DNA of 64,000 nucleotides. It comes from Mastacembelus armatus. Taxonomy: Eukaryota; Chordata; Actinopteri; Synbranchiformes; Mastacembelidae. The stretch's first letter is position 1; every line of letters begins with the position of its first letter. The notes below the pieces were generated by a model. That model had not been told where the DNA came from, did no database searches, and was given only the letters and a program-made list of their open reading frames with translations. The position numbers were made by a program, and so were the translations under genes. The stretch lies in NCBI RefSeq assembly GCF_900324485.2, contig NC_046654.1, positions 1,718,562-1,782,561 of the forward strand, in the 5' to 3' direction. Of the stretch, positions 13,192-25,341 are shown one piece after another.

Positions 13192-16100
13192 ATGGTGAGT
13201 ATAAAATGGCGAAAAGACCACGATTTCCCACATTTAGCAGGCGTTTCGACCACTTTACTCGCGGGAGGTTCTCTAAGACTAGATACCGACGCGTGGGGAA
13301 CAAGATCGTTGTTTCGTCTCGTTCACACAGGATCAGTTTCATAGTTTTTCTTTTAGGTGAAGCTCCATTTTGGAAAGGATCAACGATCACATGACAGTTG
13401 AGCAACGTAGTCCCCCAAAAATTCATTGCAACAAGCTGTGAGCAGCCCTAAAGTCACTCTTTCCATTTCTCTTTCGGTTTGTCATTTTGTCCTTTTTCTG
13501 TTTAGCTGAGATCACGGCGTTTTTTTTTCTTTTAACTTGTTTGCAAACAGTTAGCTAGCTGGGCTAACAGGCTAACAGCTACTTCATCTAATGAGACACT
13601 TTTAATGTATGATAATAGTAATAAATAATAAGTTCTTAGAAATTACAGTTTTCATATTAGGACAACTATTCATTCATTCATTCATTCATTCTGAAATCTG
13701 CAGAGGTTGCACAGAAGTTTGGAGAAGGGCTGCAACTGACTATTATTATCAATAAACCTGATTGGTGTTTGAGCTATAAAATGACCAAATGCTGGTCAGA
13801 TAACTCCAAGATTATGTCTTCTGGTGTATTTTTAGTTTGACAGTTCAAATTGCACAAGTGTTGAGCCTATAATTACATAAAGTGAAGACAGGAAGTGTAG
13901 GTGCATTTACTTTTGTCACTTAATGATGAATTGATTACCAAAATAGGTGCCGATTCTGTCAATCAGGTAATAGTTTTCAACTCTAGTTTGTAGGAAGATA
14001 TTTGCAAAGAGTTGAAGGGGGTTCTGGGGAAGCTGTCTCCATTATGGAGAGGGTGCCCACCTGATGGCCCTGTAGACCTCCCACCCACACTGAGACCCTA
14101 CTTGGAAGAAATGAAAGCAACAACATCAGTAGATTAGTGGAGACAGCGCGGTCAGCAACATAGGATATAATGTGCAACCAGGTTTAGGATAGGGAGGGTT
14201 GGAGCACAGTCTTGCCTTAAAGATTGTGACAGCGTGGCCTGATAACCCCCCACCCTCTCTGGGGCCACATGACGGTTCAGTCTAGATAGGGAGCTTCCAT
14301 ATGAAGGATCACCCATTTCTTGGCACTCTGTGTGTTTTGGTAACTGTATAAAGGCCATGTTTAGGTGCAGCTCAAAATCAACATCACATAATTCTTGCCT
14401 TTGCTCTCACTCAGTCACGTGATTACAATGGTTTTGCTCTATCGTTATCACTAACCATCCATCATTAACAACTGATTCAACCACACTGTCGTTTAACTTT
14501 TTTTTTTTGAATGATTGTCTGTTTAATCCATTCACGTTTTAATTTCTAATTTCAGTTTACCCCTTGTCCCAACCCCTTTATCTTTTTTTTGTGTGTATGT
14601 GCGTATTTTCCTCCCAATCTTTGATCATGCCTCACGTCATTCTCTCCATGCACATCACGCCTTCCTCCCTATCTCACCCACTCCCCTGTCTCCTCCTCCA
14701 TCCCTACTCCTTGCCTGTCTCCAATCTACCAGGCTGGTCACCGGGTAAGTGCCCTCGCTCTGTGTTGGACCCCTGTTCTCTGCTCGCTCTTCTGCCTGGC
14801 ACACTAACATGGGATTGGGATTGCACAGCCTTGGAGGTCTGCTGTTTTTGCATCTTTTAGCACAGCAACTGCAGTGCATTAATCCGGCGCCCAGCAGACT
14901 CTGGTGCTTAAGTTACACCTGCTCTTTGCTGTTATTCTAAACAACAACAAAATAGTAATTACTCATCTACCCAGAGAGGCAGGAAGTCAGACTAGGAAAG
15001 TTAAAGATTCCCCATATTAGATTCCAAGACCCTGTATAGAAGTCTGCAGATACTCAGGTGGGTTTGATGGCCATGTTCCTGAAGGTGTTTCACCAATTAA
15101 ATGATTCCTTTTTTTGGAAATCCATACGAGTGACTCATTAATTACAAATCTGGAGACTTTCCACCTGGTTTGATCAAAAATATTGTTACAACTGAACATC
15201 TTCACAGTTTTTAACAATTCCTGGTTTATTTCAGAACATCTTCACCCGTGTTCACCTAAACTGATATTTAGGGTACGATGAAACCATGACATGTTGGTTT
15301 GTTATTCGCCAAAGCAGTAAGACACTACCACAACTAACATTTACAGCAGGGATGTTAAACTCCAGTCCTTGAGAAACACTGTCTTCTGATTGGCTGAACA
15401 CACCTGATCCAGGCAGTCAACAGTGGGTAGGACAGGGAGAGTTGGAAAACAGGCAGGACAGTGGCCCTCGAGGACTGGAGTTCCCTGATTTACAGCGTTC
15501 GATGATGTCTGATGGATTTATAAGGTTATATATGGGTTTCATGTTAATATGAACCCTCAGGCTATTGGTGTTTGTTTGGTATTGACTTCTTGTGTTGTGT
15601 GAAAGCAAACATCTTTCTCTCTCATGTCGTACATCTGTTATTGAGTGTCTGAAATCCAGCTGTGCTGATTCAGTTCATACTTCACCATGGGCAGTTTTCT
15701 GATTAGTAATATTTAAAAGCCAGTTTGAATTCAGACACTTAATATACTTAGCTTCTTACTCACAAACATTGCTTATTTACAAGTTTGAGCTTTATGAATT
15801 AAGCCTCTTGATCCGCTGTACTAAATTATTATAGAGTGCAATAACATTAAACCTGACACTATATTGATAAAGATCCCAGACAATTTAACAAAAATGATTG
15901 TGGAGTACAGTGGTTCTGGTGGAGTCTGTGTGCATCACTGTCTGCAGCAGGGCTCTGTTCTTGGCCCACTGCCTTTCACAGTGTTCAGACACTACAGGGC
16001 TCATCGGATGGTGACTGACCTGTCTGTGTGTCCTGTGCGATGCTGTCAGTTGGTCCTGGTGTTAGGTGACCTGCACATCCCCCACCGGTGCAGCACTCTG

Positions 16101-16963
16101 CCAGCCAAGTTCAAGAAGCTGTTGGTCCCGGGGAAGATCCAGCACATTCTCTGCACAGGAAACCTTTGCACCAAGGAGAGCTATGACTACCTGAAGACAC
16201 TTGCTGGAGACGTTCACATAGTCCGAGGGGACTTTGATGAGGTATGTAGTAAATACTGCCCTGTCAAATGAAAACAAGTGAATATACCTCATTGTCTTTC
16301 TCTCTTTTTTTCTTTTTGACCCCTATCAGAACCTGAACTACCCAGAACAGAAGGTGGTGACTGTGGGCCAGTTTAAGATCGGTCTGATCCACGGCCACCA
16401 GGTGATTCCATGGGGCGACATGGCCAGTCTGGCGCTGCTCCAGAGACAGCTGGACGTCGACATCCTCATCTCCGGGCACACACACAAGTTTGAAGCATTC
16501 GAGAACGAAAACAAGTTCTACATCAACCCTGGTTCTGCTACAGGAGCCTACAGCGCACTGGAAAGGTAGAACCACTGACAAAACCCTGTTTGCTTTTTCA
16601 GCTCCTGTAGCCACCAAGGCTGCGTTCACACATGTACACTTCCTTGTGTTTCATCTCTAATTATGTTAAGACTAGTTTGTTTTACAAGCCTGTTTCCACT
16701 GTAGGATGTTTTATCTAATACCAGTCGTTACTGAGTGAACTGATTTTACAAGATGTTTACAGTGGGGCTCGTAGATAACATTCAAAAATATGATTTTTTT
16801 TTTCATATTCTTTGCTAAATATTAAAACGACCTCTCTCTCTACAGCAACATCATCCCGTCTTTTGTATTAATGGATATCCAGGCGTCTACGGTGGTGACG
16901 TACGTCTATCAGCTGATCGGTGACGACGTCAAAGTTGAACGAATCGAGTACAAGAAATCTTAA
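13192..16963 (+). CDS. vps29: Vacuolar protein sorting 29 (retromer subunit), complete
   Basis: Exons: 13192-13194 (only the ATG, then GTGAGT), optional 14733-14744, 16050-16241, 16330-16565 and 16846-16963. Phases agree. The product is 182 aa, or 186 aa with the micro-exon, the same two lengths known for human VPS29. Visible parts include [14 protein letters not shown] (first phosphodiesterase-fold motif), [19 protein letters not shown] and [11 protein letters not shown], ending [12 protein letters not shown]29 is the metallophosphoesterase-fold subunit that binds the VPS35 C-terminal solenoid in retromer, on endosomes, for retrograde and recycling traffic. It does not belong to the EIF5/TNFAIP2 block in human (there it is on chr12), so its position here reflects a rearrangement. 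Confidence 0.97.
14733..14744 (+). CDS. vps29: vps29 alternative 12-nt micro-exon encoding AGHR
   Basis: GCTGGTCACCGG is framed by a pyrimidine-rich acceptor ending ctaccag and a strong donor GTAAGT, all in phase 0. It adds Ala-Gly-His-Arg after the initiator Met. This reproduces the longer vertebrate VPS29 isoform, which begins [13 protein letters not shown]. It is too short for any ORF finder and was located from the known isoform pair. Confidence 0.9.
15346..15487. mobile_element. short inverted-repeat element (MITE-like)
   Basis: The ends read cagggatgttaaactccag and, reversed, cagggaactccagtcctc, so the unit is bounded by imperfect inverted repeats around aactccagtcct. The interior (gttggaaaacaggcaggac) matches the element at 39623-39720. 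No coding capacity. Probably a non-autonomous DNA transposon common in fish; family not assigned. Confidence 0.5.
15895..15990 (+). mobile_element. possible tiny LINE reverse-transcriptase relic in a vps29 intron
   Basis: The frame reads [18 protein letters not shown], close to the [10 protein letters not shown] motif common in fish LINE reverse transcriptases. Only about 30 codons remain before vps29 exon 3, with nothing else of a LINE recognised. Low confidence. Confidence 0.35.
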
Positions 16964-17343
16964 AGGGCGGCGACAGGCAGAGGGGAAGAGTTAGGTTAAC
17001 GTGCTTCAGTTTATCATTTCATTCCTTTCCACTGGGCAGCAGCAGCTCCACCAGTAGCTCCACCAGTAGCTCCACCAGTCACCACAACGTCCACACTGTA
17101 ACAAACTGTTCGCTAACTTAACTCTAAGACACATGTATTATATTGTTTATATGTCATCGGCATTTGCTTGCATTTAAGCTGTCCTTTGGTAACTGTAGAG
17201 AATACAGTAATGTCACATGTATTTGTTATCAAAAGAAATATTTGGTGCCATTTTATTTCTTTTTTTAATTTCCACCCTTGTCCTGTCCATGTAACCACCA
17301 GGGTTTAGCTCTGTGTAGTCGACCTTTCAGTTATTTTCCCCAC

Positions 17344-17349
17344 AATAAA
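17344..17349 (+). terminator. vps29 polyadenylation signal
   Basis: AATAAA about 380 bp after the vps29 stop, with a second AATAAA at 17390-17395. Either would give a 3' UTR of about 0.4 kb. Confidence 0.6.
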
Positions 17350-17724
17350 AATCTAATTTCACTCCATCTCTTCTGTTATCATAAAGTCTAATAAACATAT
17401 AGCTAAGGGGACATACTTTATAATGCAGTGCACAGTCTGCAGTGTGATGTTGTTTTACTCAGACGTAGTTACAGTGGAAGAAAAAAATACTGTGGGAAAG
17501 TAAAAATGAGAAAAACAATAAATTTTACAGACAAAAGTTTGAGGCTGAGCTCCAGTGGAGGAATTTGGGCTCTTTCTAAAAACCTGGTTATGGCCCTGAC
17601 TTTAAGATTAATGAGTAGAAGCTAATGAAATACACTCACAATAGGTGTCAGAAAGGGTAAATGTTTGGCTTGTGACACTGGCTGTAACCAGTAAAACAGG
17701 CTACAGCAGAAAAAAATCAACATA

Positions 17725-17995
17725 TCCATCATCTGTACCCCCTTAGTCCTAACCAGGGTCCCAGGGATCTGCTGGAGCCTATCCCAGCGCTCTTTGGGTG
17801 AAAGGCAGGGGTCCACCCTGGACAGGTCCCCAGTCCATCACAGGGCCACATAGAGACAAACAACCTCACACACTCACACTCACTCCTATGGGCAATTTAG
17901 AGTCACCAATCAACCTGACATACATGTTTTTGGACTGTGGGAGGAAACCAGAGGACCTGGAGAAAACCCACACAAGCACAGGGAGAACATGCAAA
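17725..17995 (+). repeat. dispersed fish repeat, best copy in the window
   Basis: Carries a run of phrases seen throughout teleost genomes: gggatctgctggagcct, ccaccctggacagg, gggcaatttagagtcacc, ttggactgtgggaggaaacc and cagggagaacatgcaaac. The same head occurs at 34720-34810 and, reversed, at 3955-4040. No coding frame. I do not assign a family name. Confidence 0.6.
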
Positions 17996-18449
17996 CTTTT
18001 GTGTTTGTTTGTGTCAGAACTGAAACGGAAAAAATGAGAACTGAAAAAAAAAAAAGAAACTGAAAAATGAAAAATTGAAACTGAGAAAATGAGACTTGAA
18101 ACCATATTTCTGTTCAGTTGTTATCGTCACATATCTCATTCCATAGTTGTCTCATCAAAGAGACAATCATACAAACACTTAACACTTATAAACCGAGGCA
18201 ATGCTTCAGCTTTAACAGTAAATAATGTGATTTCCTGGAAATGAAGTGGAAACGTTTCCTCTGCCTGACACTAGGGGGCACCAGAGCACAAAACAACCTG
18301 CTGCAGCTTTTCTATGAAAACTTCCTGATTATGCCACGAACTTTGTACTTTACTTGAATATTTCTATTCACTTCTTCTTCATACTTTGACTTCACTACAT
18401 TTCAGAAACAAAAATGTACTCAACTATATATTTTTTTTAACTCATTACT

Positions 18450-18958
18450 ATCTGGATGTCCTAATATCTTAATAAAAAGCCTCCAGTTAATCCAGAATGC
18501 TGCAGCCAGAGTCCTGACAGGAACTAGCAAGAGAGATCATATTTCTCCTATATTAGCTTCTCTTCACTGGCTCCCTGTAAAATATAGAATAGAATTTAAA
18601 ATCCTTCTTCTCACATACAAATCCCTTCATGATCCAGCTCCTTCATATCTTAAAGACCTCATAGTACCATATTATCCCAATAGACCACTTCGCTCTCAGA
18701 GTGCAGGTCTACTTGTGGTTCCCAGAGTTTCCAAAAGCAGACTGGGAGGCAGAGCCTTTAGCTATCAAGCTCCTCTCCTGTGGAACCAGCTCCCAGTCTG
18801 GGTTCAGGAGGCAGACACTCTCTGTACTTTTAAGGCTAGACTGAAAACCTTCCTCTTTGACAAAGCGTATAGTTAGGGCTGTTTTTTTGTTTTTTTGTAA
18901 AGTGCCTTGAGATGACTGTATTGTGGTGTGGTGCTATACAAATAAAACTGAATTGAAC
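18450..18958 (+). mobile_element. 5'-truncated L2/CR1-group LINE, 3' end
   Basis: An open frame without a start reads LQLIQNAAARVLTGTSKRDH then SLHWLPVKYRIEFKILLL, RPLRSQSAGLLVVPR and LWNQLPVWVQ, and ends KTFLFDKAYS plus stop. This is the C-terminal region of L2/CR1-group reverse transcriptases. The tail (agtgccttgagatgactg ... aataaaactgaattgaa) is the usual short-repeat end of these elements. The frame is still open, so the insertion is fairly young or was inserted late. Confidence 0.75.
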
Positions 18959-20249
18959 TTTAGTTACTTTTCAGAATCGAGTTACTAACAAAATACAGTA
19001 TAATCATAAGACCAAAGTGTTTTATACTGGTGCATTTTTCATTTTTACTTTAACTCCTGATGACAGCTCCTGATTGGACACACATCTGTAATTTGTGTTG
19101 TCATAATGTGAATCTACATCGTCTACATTGTATTAGAAACACATGAAGAAGAAAAAAAAAAAACACCCCTGCAACCACAGAGCAGCTCACGTGAATTCAC
19201 CAGCCAGTGGTTAATTTAAACTGTTTAAGATTTACCTTGACTTCTCTCGCGTCAAACAAAAATGTGAACTCCCCAGTTGAGAAATGTGGATTCGACTGTG
19301 TTGGATTTTTGGGATTAAAGGGAATATCCAGTTTAAGATCTACATTAACAGCTGGATCATGGATATTTCCAGACTGTCTTTCCAGGCCAGGAAAGTTGGG
19401 AACATCCCTGATACTTTCAAATCACATCTGTCTGTGGGGGGATTTTTGTTTGATCACAGCACCTCAGAGTGACACAACCTGCAAACTAAGAATAATCCAT
19501 CAAATGCGTTTTATTCACATTGTGATGAAATCAACAGCATATTCATCACACGGGGGGAAAACATGCAGGACTCAAGTCGAATAATAAACCATTGTCTATC
19601 ATTGTCTGCTCTAAAGAAATCCAACAGTTTCACTTTGCTTTACATCATTTTCTTGACAGTTACGGACTTTCCACTGGCACAGGCACAGGCACTGGCACAC
19701 CTTCCTGATATACGTAGATACCTGCAGGCACAGGTACACACTGACACACACCCACCTGGCTGCTGTTTTACATTTCATAGTTAGTTTAAATGCTGCTTAG
19801 GTCTGACACTTAAACACCAGTGATTTGACATGTTTAAGACAAAAAAAAAAAGGACCAAGAATTATGACGTCATGTTATGTTGAAGTGAAAGTGGCACCTG
19901 TCAGATACAACTAGTCATTCGACCCACATTGTGATCCAGTGTTTACGTAAAAAAACAACAAGCTCTAACACCAACAACACGAGACTTTCACATCCTGCGG
20001 CTGTTGAACAAGCAGCTGAGCTATAAAGCTCTAAAGACATTTTCATTAAACACTCAGAGCTGTAGCTGGTAGTTGATATCACAATAACATCTACATTCAA
20101 CGTGTGTCAGCAGGCAAAGTAAAAGTATTTTCAATTCTTGATATACTATATTATTATTATTATTGTTATTTATATTAACAATACTAATACCAATATCTAT
20201 TTGTGGTTTCATGGATCATGATGAAACAACTTTCATTTCACTGCTACTA

Positions 20250-20293
20250 TGGAAACTCCCTGTGGGGAACTCCCACTATTTGCTTTTATAAAA
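20250..20293 (+). promoter_or_regulatory. core promoter of TNFAIP2-like copy 1: two kappaB-like sites and a TATA box
   Basis: TGGAAACTCC (20250-20259, one mismatch to GGGRNWYYCC) is followed by GGGGAACTCC (20264-20273, perfect match) and TATAAAA (20287-20293). The ATG is at 20379, so a start near 20318 gives a leader of about 60 nt. Human TNFAIP2 is a TNF-induced gene, so tandem kappaB sites against the TATA box are a sensible layout. The motifs are seen; NF-kB binding is inferred. Confidence 0.65.
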
Positions 20294-20378
20294 GACCAGG
20301 GAGCTGCTGGCTCAGTCAGACCAAGCCCTGTCAGGCAGCCATTAGCTCTGATAAAGCCTTCGAGGTCCAAGCCTGCAG

Positions 20379-23300
20379 ATGAGTGTCAAAGTTAATATGA
20401 TCAGACGACTGTCCAAGATTCTGAGGAGCGACAGCCTAAAACCTTTAATAGAAAACAACAACAACAACAACATCCTCCATGACGGTAAGAGTCTTATTAT
20501 CGCAGGGCGTGTTTCATTTGAATAGTGAGCTTCTTTTCTTTTAGACTGTTTTCTGTGTTGTTCTCTTCCCTAAAAACAAATGCACAGGAGTGTTTGGTAA
20601 AAGGCCTTTTAACCTCCTTAGACTCTGCACCTTATTATGGGATGTTACTTTATAAAGCGACAAAACAATGGATCTGTTGTACTGTTTGTTAACTGTTTTT
20701 CTACTTCCTGTTCAAAGACAGTGCTTACTGTCATACTAAGATCTTATTAACCATCAGAGTCTTGGAGAAATGAAAAGTGCATCAAAAAATCCAAAGCTCT
20801 GCTCTGAGGCGGTTAAAGAAAAGACAGTTAAAAAGCAGAAAGTACGTGGATCAACACTGAGCTGCAGGGGCCAAACTAATGTGTCGGAGCAGAGTTTAGT
20901 TAAAACTGTAGTCCTGGTTTAACTGGATTACACCGGATCATGTTGATCATGTCATGCATACCATGGATTCCCAGCGGTTAGCCTCAAAGCCAACATGCAA
21001 CAATGACAATGTTAATGCACTGGTAATGTACTGGTAGTAGGTATAATGTTTACTATGTTTACCACTTTAGCATAGCTTGCTAACATGCTAAGATATGCCA
21101 ATTAGCATGGGAATATCATTAGTTTAGAACATTTCATGGGAAACCATTTAATTAATTCCAGAGTGGGGAGATTTACTGTAAAGTTTGTATCTGTCAAAAG
21201 GATTCATCGTCTGGGAACCCAAATGTCTAGAACAGGATATTAAAACAGCAGCTGCGGTGATCTGACTTAAATGTACCTTTCATAGGATATGACATGGAAG
21301 GTAACGGGTACAATGGCCCTATGGCTCCGGGAATCTTCAGCCTCGAGGAGGAAAAGTGTCCACAGCCTCAGGTGATCAGTCTCCAGGATCTGGCTGAAAT
21401 TCTTCAAGTGGCCCCTGATGCCGTGTCCTGCAGCAGCTCTGACAACGAGGAGCAGGTGTGTTTGATAGTACCGCCTGAGCCAACACAGAAGAACCGAAAA
21501 CAGGTTGTTCACCTCATGCAAATATCTGCGATGCAGCATTTCCCAAAGCCACCGGCAGATCTGAACCAGAACCTCATGGAGCACCTAGAGGAAATGCACA
21601 AAGCCATGTTCAATGAACTTGTGAGGCTGGGTCCGCTCTTGGACTCTCTGGGGTTGACAGAATGTCTGATTGAGTGCTATCACTGTCAGATGTTCACCCA
21701 CCTGGATAACCTGCTCCCTAACATCAGCTCCGCACAGAATTTCTTTCTGCTGATGGACTGGGTCCAGAAAGTGTATCAGAGGTATGTGTCACGCTCTTGT
21801 CTTTACATGAACCATTAGATGTTAAAACTTAGATTTTAATTCCTCAGATTAAACAAAGGTAGCCGAGGCAGATGGCCGCCCAAACTGAGCCCGGTTCTGC
21901 TGGAGCTTTTTTCTCCCGTTAAAGGCAGTTTTGTAAAGTCCCTTGAGATGATACAAATAAAACTGAATTGAATTGAACAGTGAGCTTTGCCCCTGGTTCC
22001 TGTCTTTGTGCTATGCTAAGTTTTACATTACAGTTTCAATTTCAGTTACATTATTGGGGACTGGCGAGCATGTAAACACACACAATTGTTTTTTGTCACC
22101 TTCCATCACATCCAAAAAACAGATTAGATACAGAAGTGAAACACCAGGTCTGATGTTGGTATTTGTGGGACTTTTCCAGCCAGGAGCTGCTCGGTCACCC
22201 TGATTTTCAAGACCTGGATCTCATTAAGAAAGTCGACCCCCAGCTGCTCACAGCATGGCAGGCAAATGCCACGAAGCACCTCCTGGAAAAGGTCCAGGTA
22301 AGAGACTACATGTGCTATAAGCAAATAAAAGGTTAGAGGCAGTTCAAGGTCAAAATAACTGCTGGTGCAGTCTAGTGCCGGTTAAAGTTCATGAGGCCCA
22401 GCTAAAACTGAGCCAGTCCAACATCACCAGTGCAAACAGTTCCCAAATCCTCCCAAACACTTTCAGTTTCCGACTGGATGTTACGACATATTTGTCTTGA
22501 TTTGTCCACAGGAGGAGGTCAGAAAGTCTCTGGAGAACATCCTGCAGAACGAGAGGACTCAAGAACGTTGTGACACTGAGGAAGATTACGTTGGACTGTA
22601 TGTGGACACTATTCAGGTAATTAGCAAAAGTGAAGAAAAACTATTAGTGTGGTAATAACTGATTTATCTGCATTTTACCTGCGTTTTACCTCTTTTCTGT
22701 CTGTCTGCTCAGTGCGTTGCTGCCATGCCCAACTATGCACTGAAGATCAGCTCACAACTGTCCGATCAAGTGCAGGAGGTTTGTTTCCAGCAGCTGCTGA
22801 TCTTTGTAAAGAGGTGAGACCTATTTCCACCCAAACTCAACACTGAAACATAACTTTCACTTTGAGATTTGATTACATCTCATTTTGCCCAGCAGTCAGA
22901 CTCTTGATGTGAAACTGTTTTGGCTGCATCTTCTCTTTGGTTTGCAGGTACTCTACAGAGCAGACCAACTCTCTTGAGAGAAAAGCAAAGATGGACAAAC
23001 CACAAACGATACACTTCTTCAAGACCTTGAAAACCTGTAAAGAACTCAAGTGAGTATTTGAAGACGATTATCTCAGTCAATTACTGAATAATTTCGGTTC
23101 AAATTTGTCATTTTCACACGTGGTTCATGATGTTTCCTCTCAGGCAGCACTTTGAGCCTGAAGGCGAAGGCATCAGAACTTCCCTTCTCAAAGGAACTGC
23201 TGAAACACTTGAAGTCATGGAGACCTTTACTGTGAAACTCCTGATGGACACAGCAGCCAAGATGACAGAGGTACAGTAGATGCTCAACCTAAACACACTG

Positions 23301-25341
23301 CACTTTAGAAGGACTCTGGGATTTCTGCATATGTTCAGATGAAGTGTAAATGTGGATTCCAACAACAGTAATACGTTTTAATGTGTTCCATCACACAGAA
23401 GCACCTCAAGGCTTATTTCAAAACTCACAACAAGCAATTCTCCGTCTTCCTCGACGCACTAAAGAGTTTTTTCCCCGAGCCGACGTACTGTCAGGATGTA
23501 CGAGAGGTAGGAATATTGGAGCTTTGCTGCATGATAGAGGGGAAGGTTTTGGTTCAAATGTTTAAAAACTGATGAAACATGTTTGCATGTGTCTCTCAGA
23601 CAGTGATGGGTGAAGCCTACGAGATCATCGTTCGTATTTACATCAAACGTCTCATCAAAACCAGAAAGAGAAATCTGAAGAAGCACTGGAGCCCTGATGC
23701 GGATGTTGGTGACACAGTCGCTAAGGATGCCCAGCTGCTTCATGACACCATCTTAGCCCTGGTGAGTTTCATCTTTTGGTATTAACGTTTGGCTAAATAT
23801 CTTCGCTTGTTTTGGCGTCTGTTCCCAACCTGGATGTGCCTGTTCTGTGTCAGGCTCCTGAAGTGCGGAACTGGAACCACCTGCTGCTGAACATCAAGGA
23901 GGTGCTGGACTGTACGAACACTGAGACAATAAAGATCCCGGTTGCAATCATGCAGCAAAAATGGCTCACAAACAGGTAAACTGAAGTTTCCTCACACATC
24001 TGGATTCAGTCTTGTTGCCGTGACCCTCAGTGCTGATGGTTAGAGGAAAGTTTTTCTAATCACAAACAGGGAAAACAGGTCAGAGTAACAAACTCAGGCT
24101 GTGGAGTCTGACATTTACCAGGCAGGTAGGGTCCGTGGAAAGTAGCTATCGAGTTGACAATGTTGACAAATTTGACAATGACTAAAAGTTTTCGCAGACA
24201 CTTAGACACGACAATGTTTACTCCTCGGATGTTTGAAGGCCTGATGGGTAAAGATGCTCTGGGTTGTAGCCACGTGTTTAATTCATGAGAAACAGGACTG
24301 ACAAAGGCTTCGCTATAGACGAGCTAACGTTAGCATGTGCGTAATGTCGCTGTGACGCATGATGGAGAGGTGCGGTTACGCACGGTTACGCGCGGTTGAA
24401 ATGAGCAGGTAGCATGTCCGGTGTCCGGTAGCAGCTTTACAGGGGATCAGACACACTTCTCCTAAATCCCACCGCTTCACAAACACATGCAGTCAAACAG
24501 TGTGATGGAAAGTATCTTCTCAGTGCGCACCGACTGGCCCCAAACACCGCAGAGGGTGATCACAGTAAACAAGCTCGGCTGCGCTCAGCTCAGACCCGGA
24601 GCTTAATGTGCATCAAAGTCCTGCATGTCAACACAAACAAAGGTGTGACAGCAGGAATCCGACCTGTCTCTGCCTGTGCGCGCCAAAGCAACATCCGGGG
24701 TTTTCCTTTGGCAGCTTGGTCATAAAACTCATTAACGCGTTTCCGGTCTCGAATCCAAACGTTGCTGGTCTTGACGAGTGTAGGGTGTGTCGTGCGAACA
24801 GCGTTTAACACGTTTGAAGTGATATCTGAGGAACACCTGCTGAGAAAAGACTGAACCCAGAGGCAGCGCCATCTAGTGGAGTCATTTTGTAGCTAAAGTT
24901 AAAAACCTAGAGTTGAGTGTGGAATCTGAACTGCAGGGAAACTCAAAAATTAAAAAGTAAAATTAGTAGAAGTTCCCAAATTTATTTTTAATGTAAACAC
25001 TGAATGGAACTGGGGGTTTTCTCCATGTTCTAAGACAAACAAGTGTCTTCCACAGTGCTGGTAGAGCACAGGAACGTCTGTGATGTCAGTGCTCCAGCTT
25101 GTTGGAAACGTCTGTGCTGTGGGTTGCATGTTCTTGAGTCCCTCATGAACAGCAGTTTAACTCTTCCTGGTGTTTCAGTCGCGAGGACCTGCTGCTCCTG
25201 CGGACCCTGCTGCAGTGGAAGGGGCTTTCTAGAAGGGATGTTAAGAAGGTACTGGCTGCCCTTCCTTCTGACCATCAGACCAGAGCCAGGTCCAGACCTT
25301 GGTACTGCTGTCTCAACTGTTACTGTGGACCACAGCTGTAA
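20379..25341 (+). CDS. TNFAIP2-like Sec6/EXOC3-family protein, copy 1, complete
   Basis: Eleven exons: 20379-20484, 21286-21781, 22180-22297, 22512-22616, 22713-22813, 22948-23049, 23144-23270, 23399-23506, 23600-23761, 23854-23975 and 25179-25341. Phases agree, giving 569 aa (human TNFAIP2 654). The N-terminus is MSVKVNMIRRLSKILRSDSL with an Asn run. Most of the rest is the all-helical Sec6-like fold: QNLMEHLEEMHKAMFNELVR, KISSQLSDQVQEVCFQQLL and MGEAYEIIVRIYIKRLIKTR. TNFAIP2 (M-Sec) promotes membrane protrusions and nanotubes with RalA and exocyst. Intron positions match copy 2 (102/93, 127/127, 122/122 nt exons). Its strand is opposite to that expected from human synteny. The C-terminus is odd and Cys-rich (WYCCLNCYCGPQL). 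It could equally be called exoc3l-type. Confidence 0.88.
21857..21976 (+). mobile_element. L2/CR1-group LINE 3' tail, in intron 2 of TNFAIP2-like copy 1
   Basis: Starts with gtagccgaggcagatggcc and ends with cccttgagatgatacaaat and aaactgaattgaattgaac, the tail type seen at 18450-18958. Only about 120 bp remain. It sits right after the exon 2 donor region. Confidence 0.6.
24120..24830. other. CpG-rich block in the last intron of TNFAIP2-like copy 1
   Basis: CpG density is visibly higher than in the flanking intron (for example ttacgcacggttacgcgcgg near 24375). It also has gctaacgttagc-like motifs. No ORF with a recognisable domain. It may be a decayed DNA transposon or an internal regulatory element; I cannot tell which. 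Confidence 0.35.

Larger units (their letters stand above)
17400..20249. other. gene-free spacer between vps29 and the first TNFAIP2-like gene
   Basis: Contains two dispersed repeats described separately (17725-17995 and 18450-18958), short CA-rich runs near 19730, and otherwise no exon that I can support. Confidence 0.5.
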
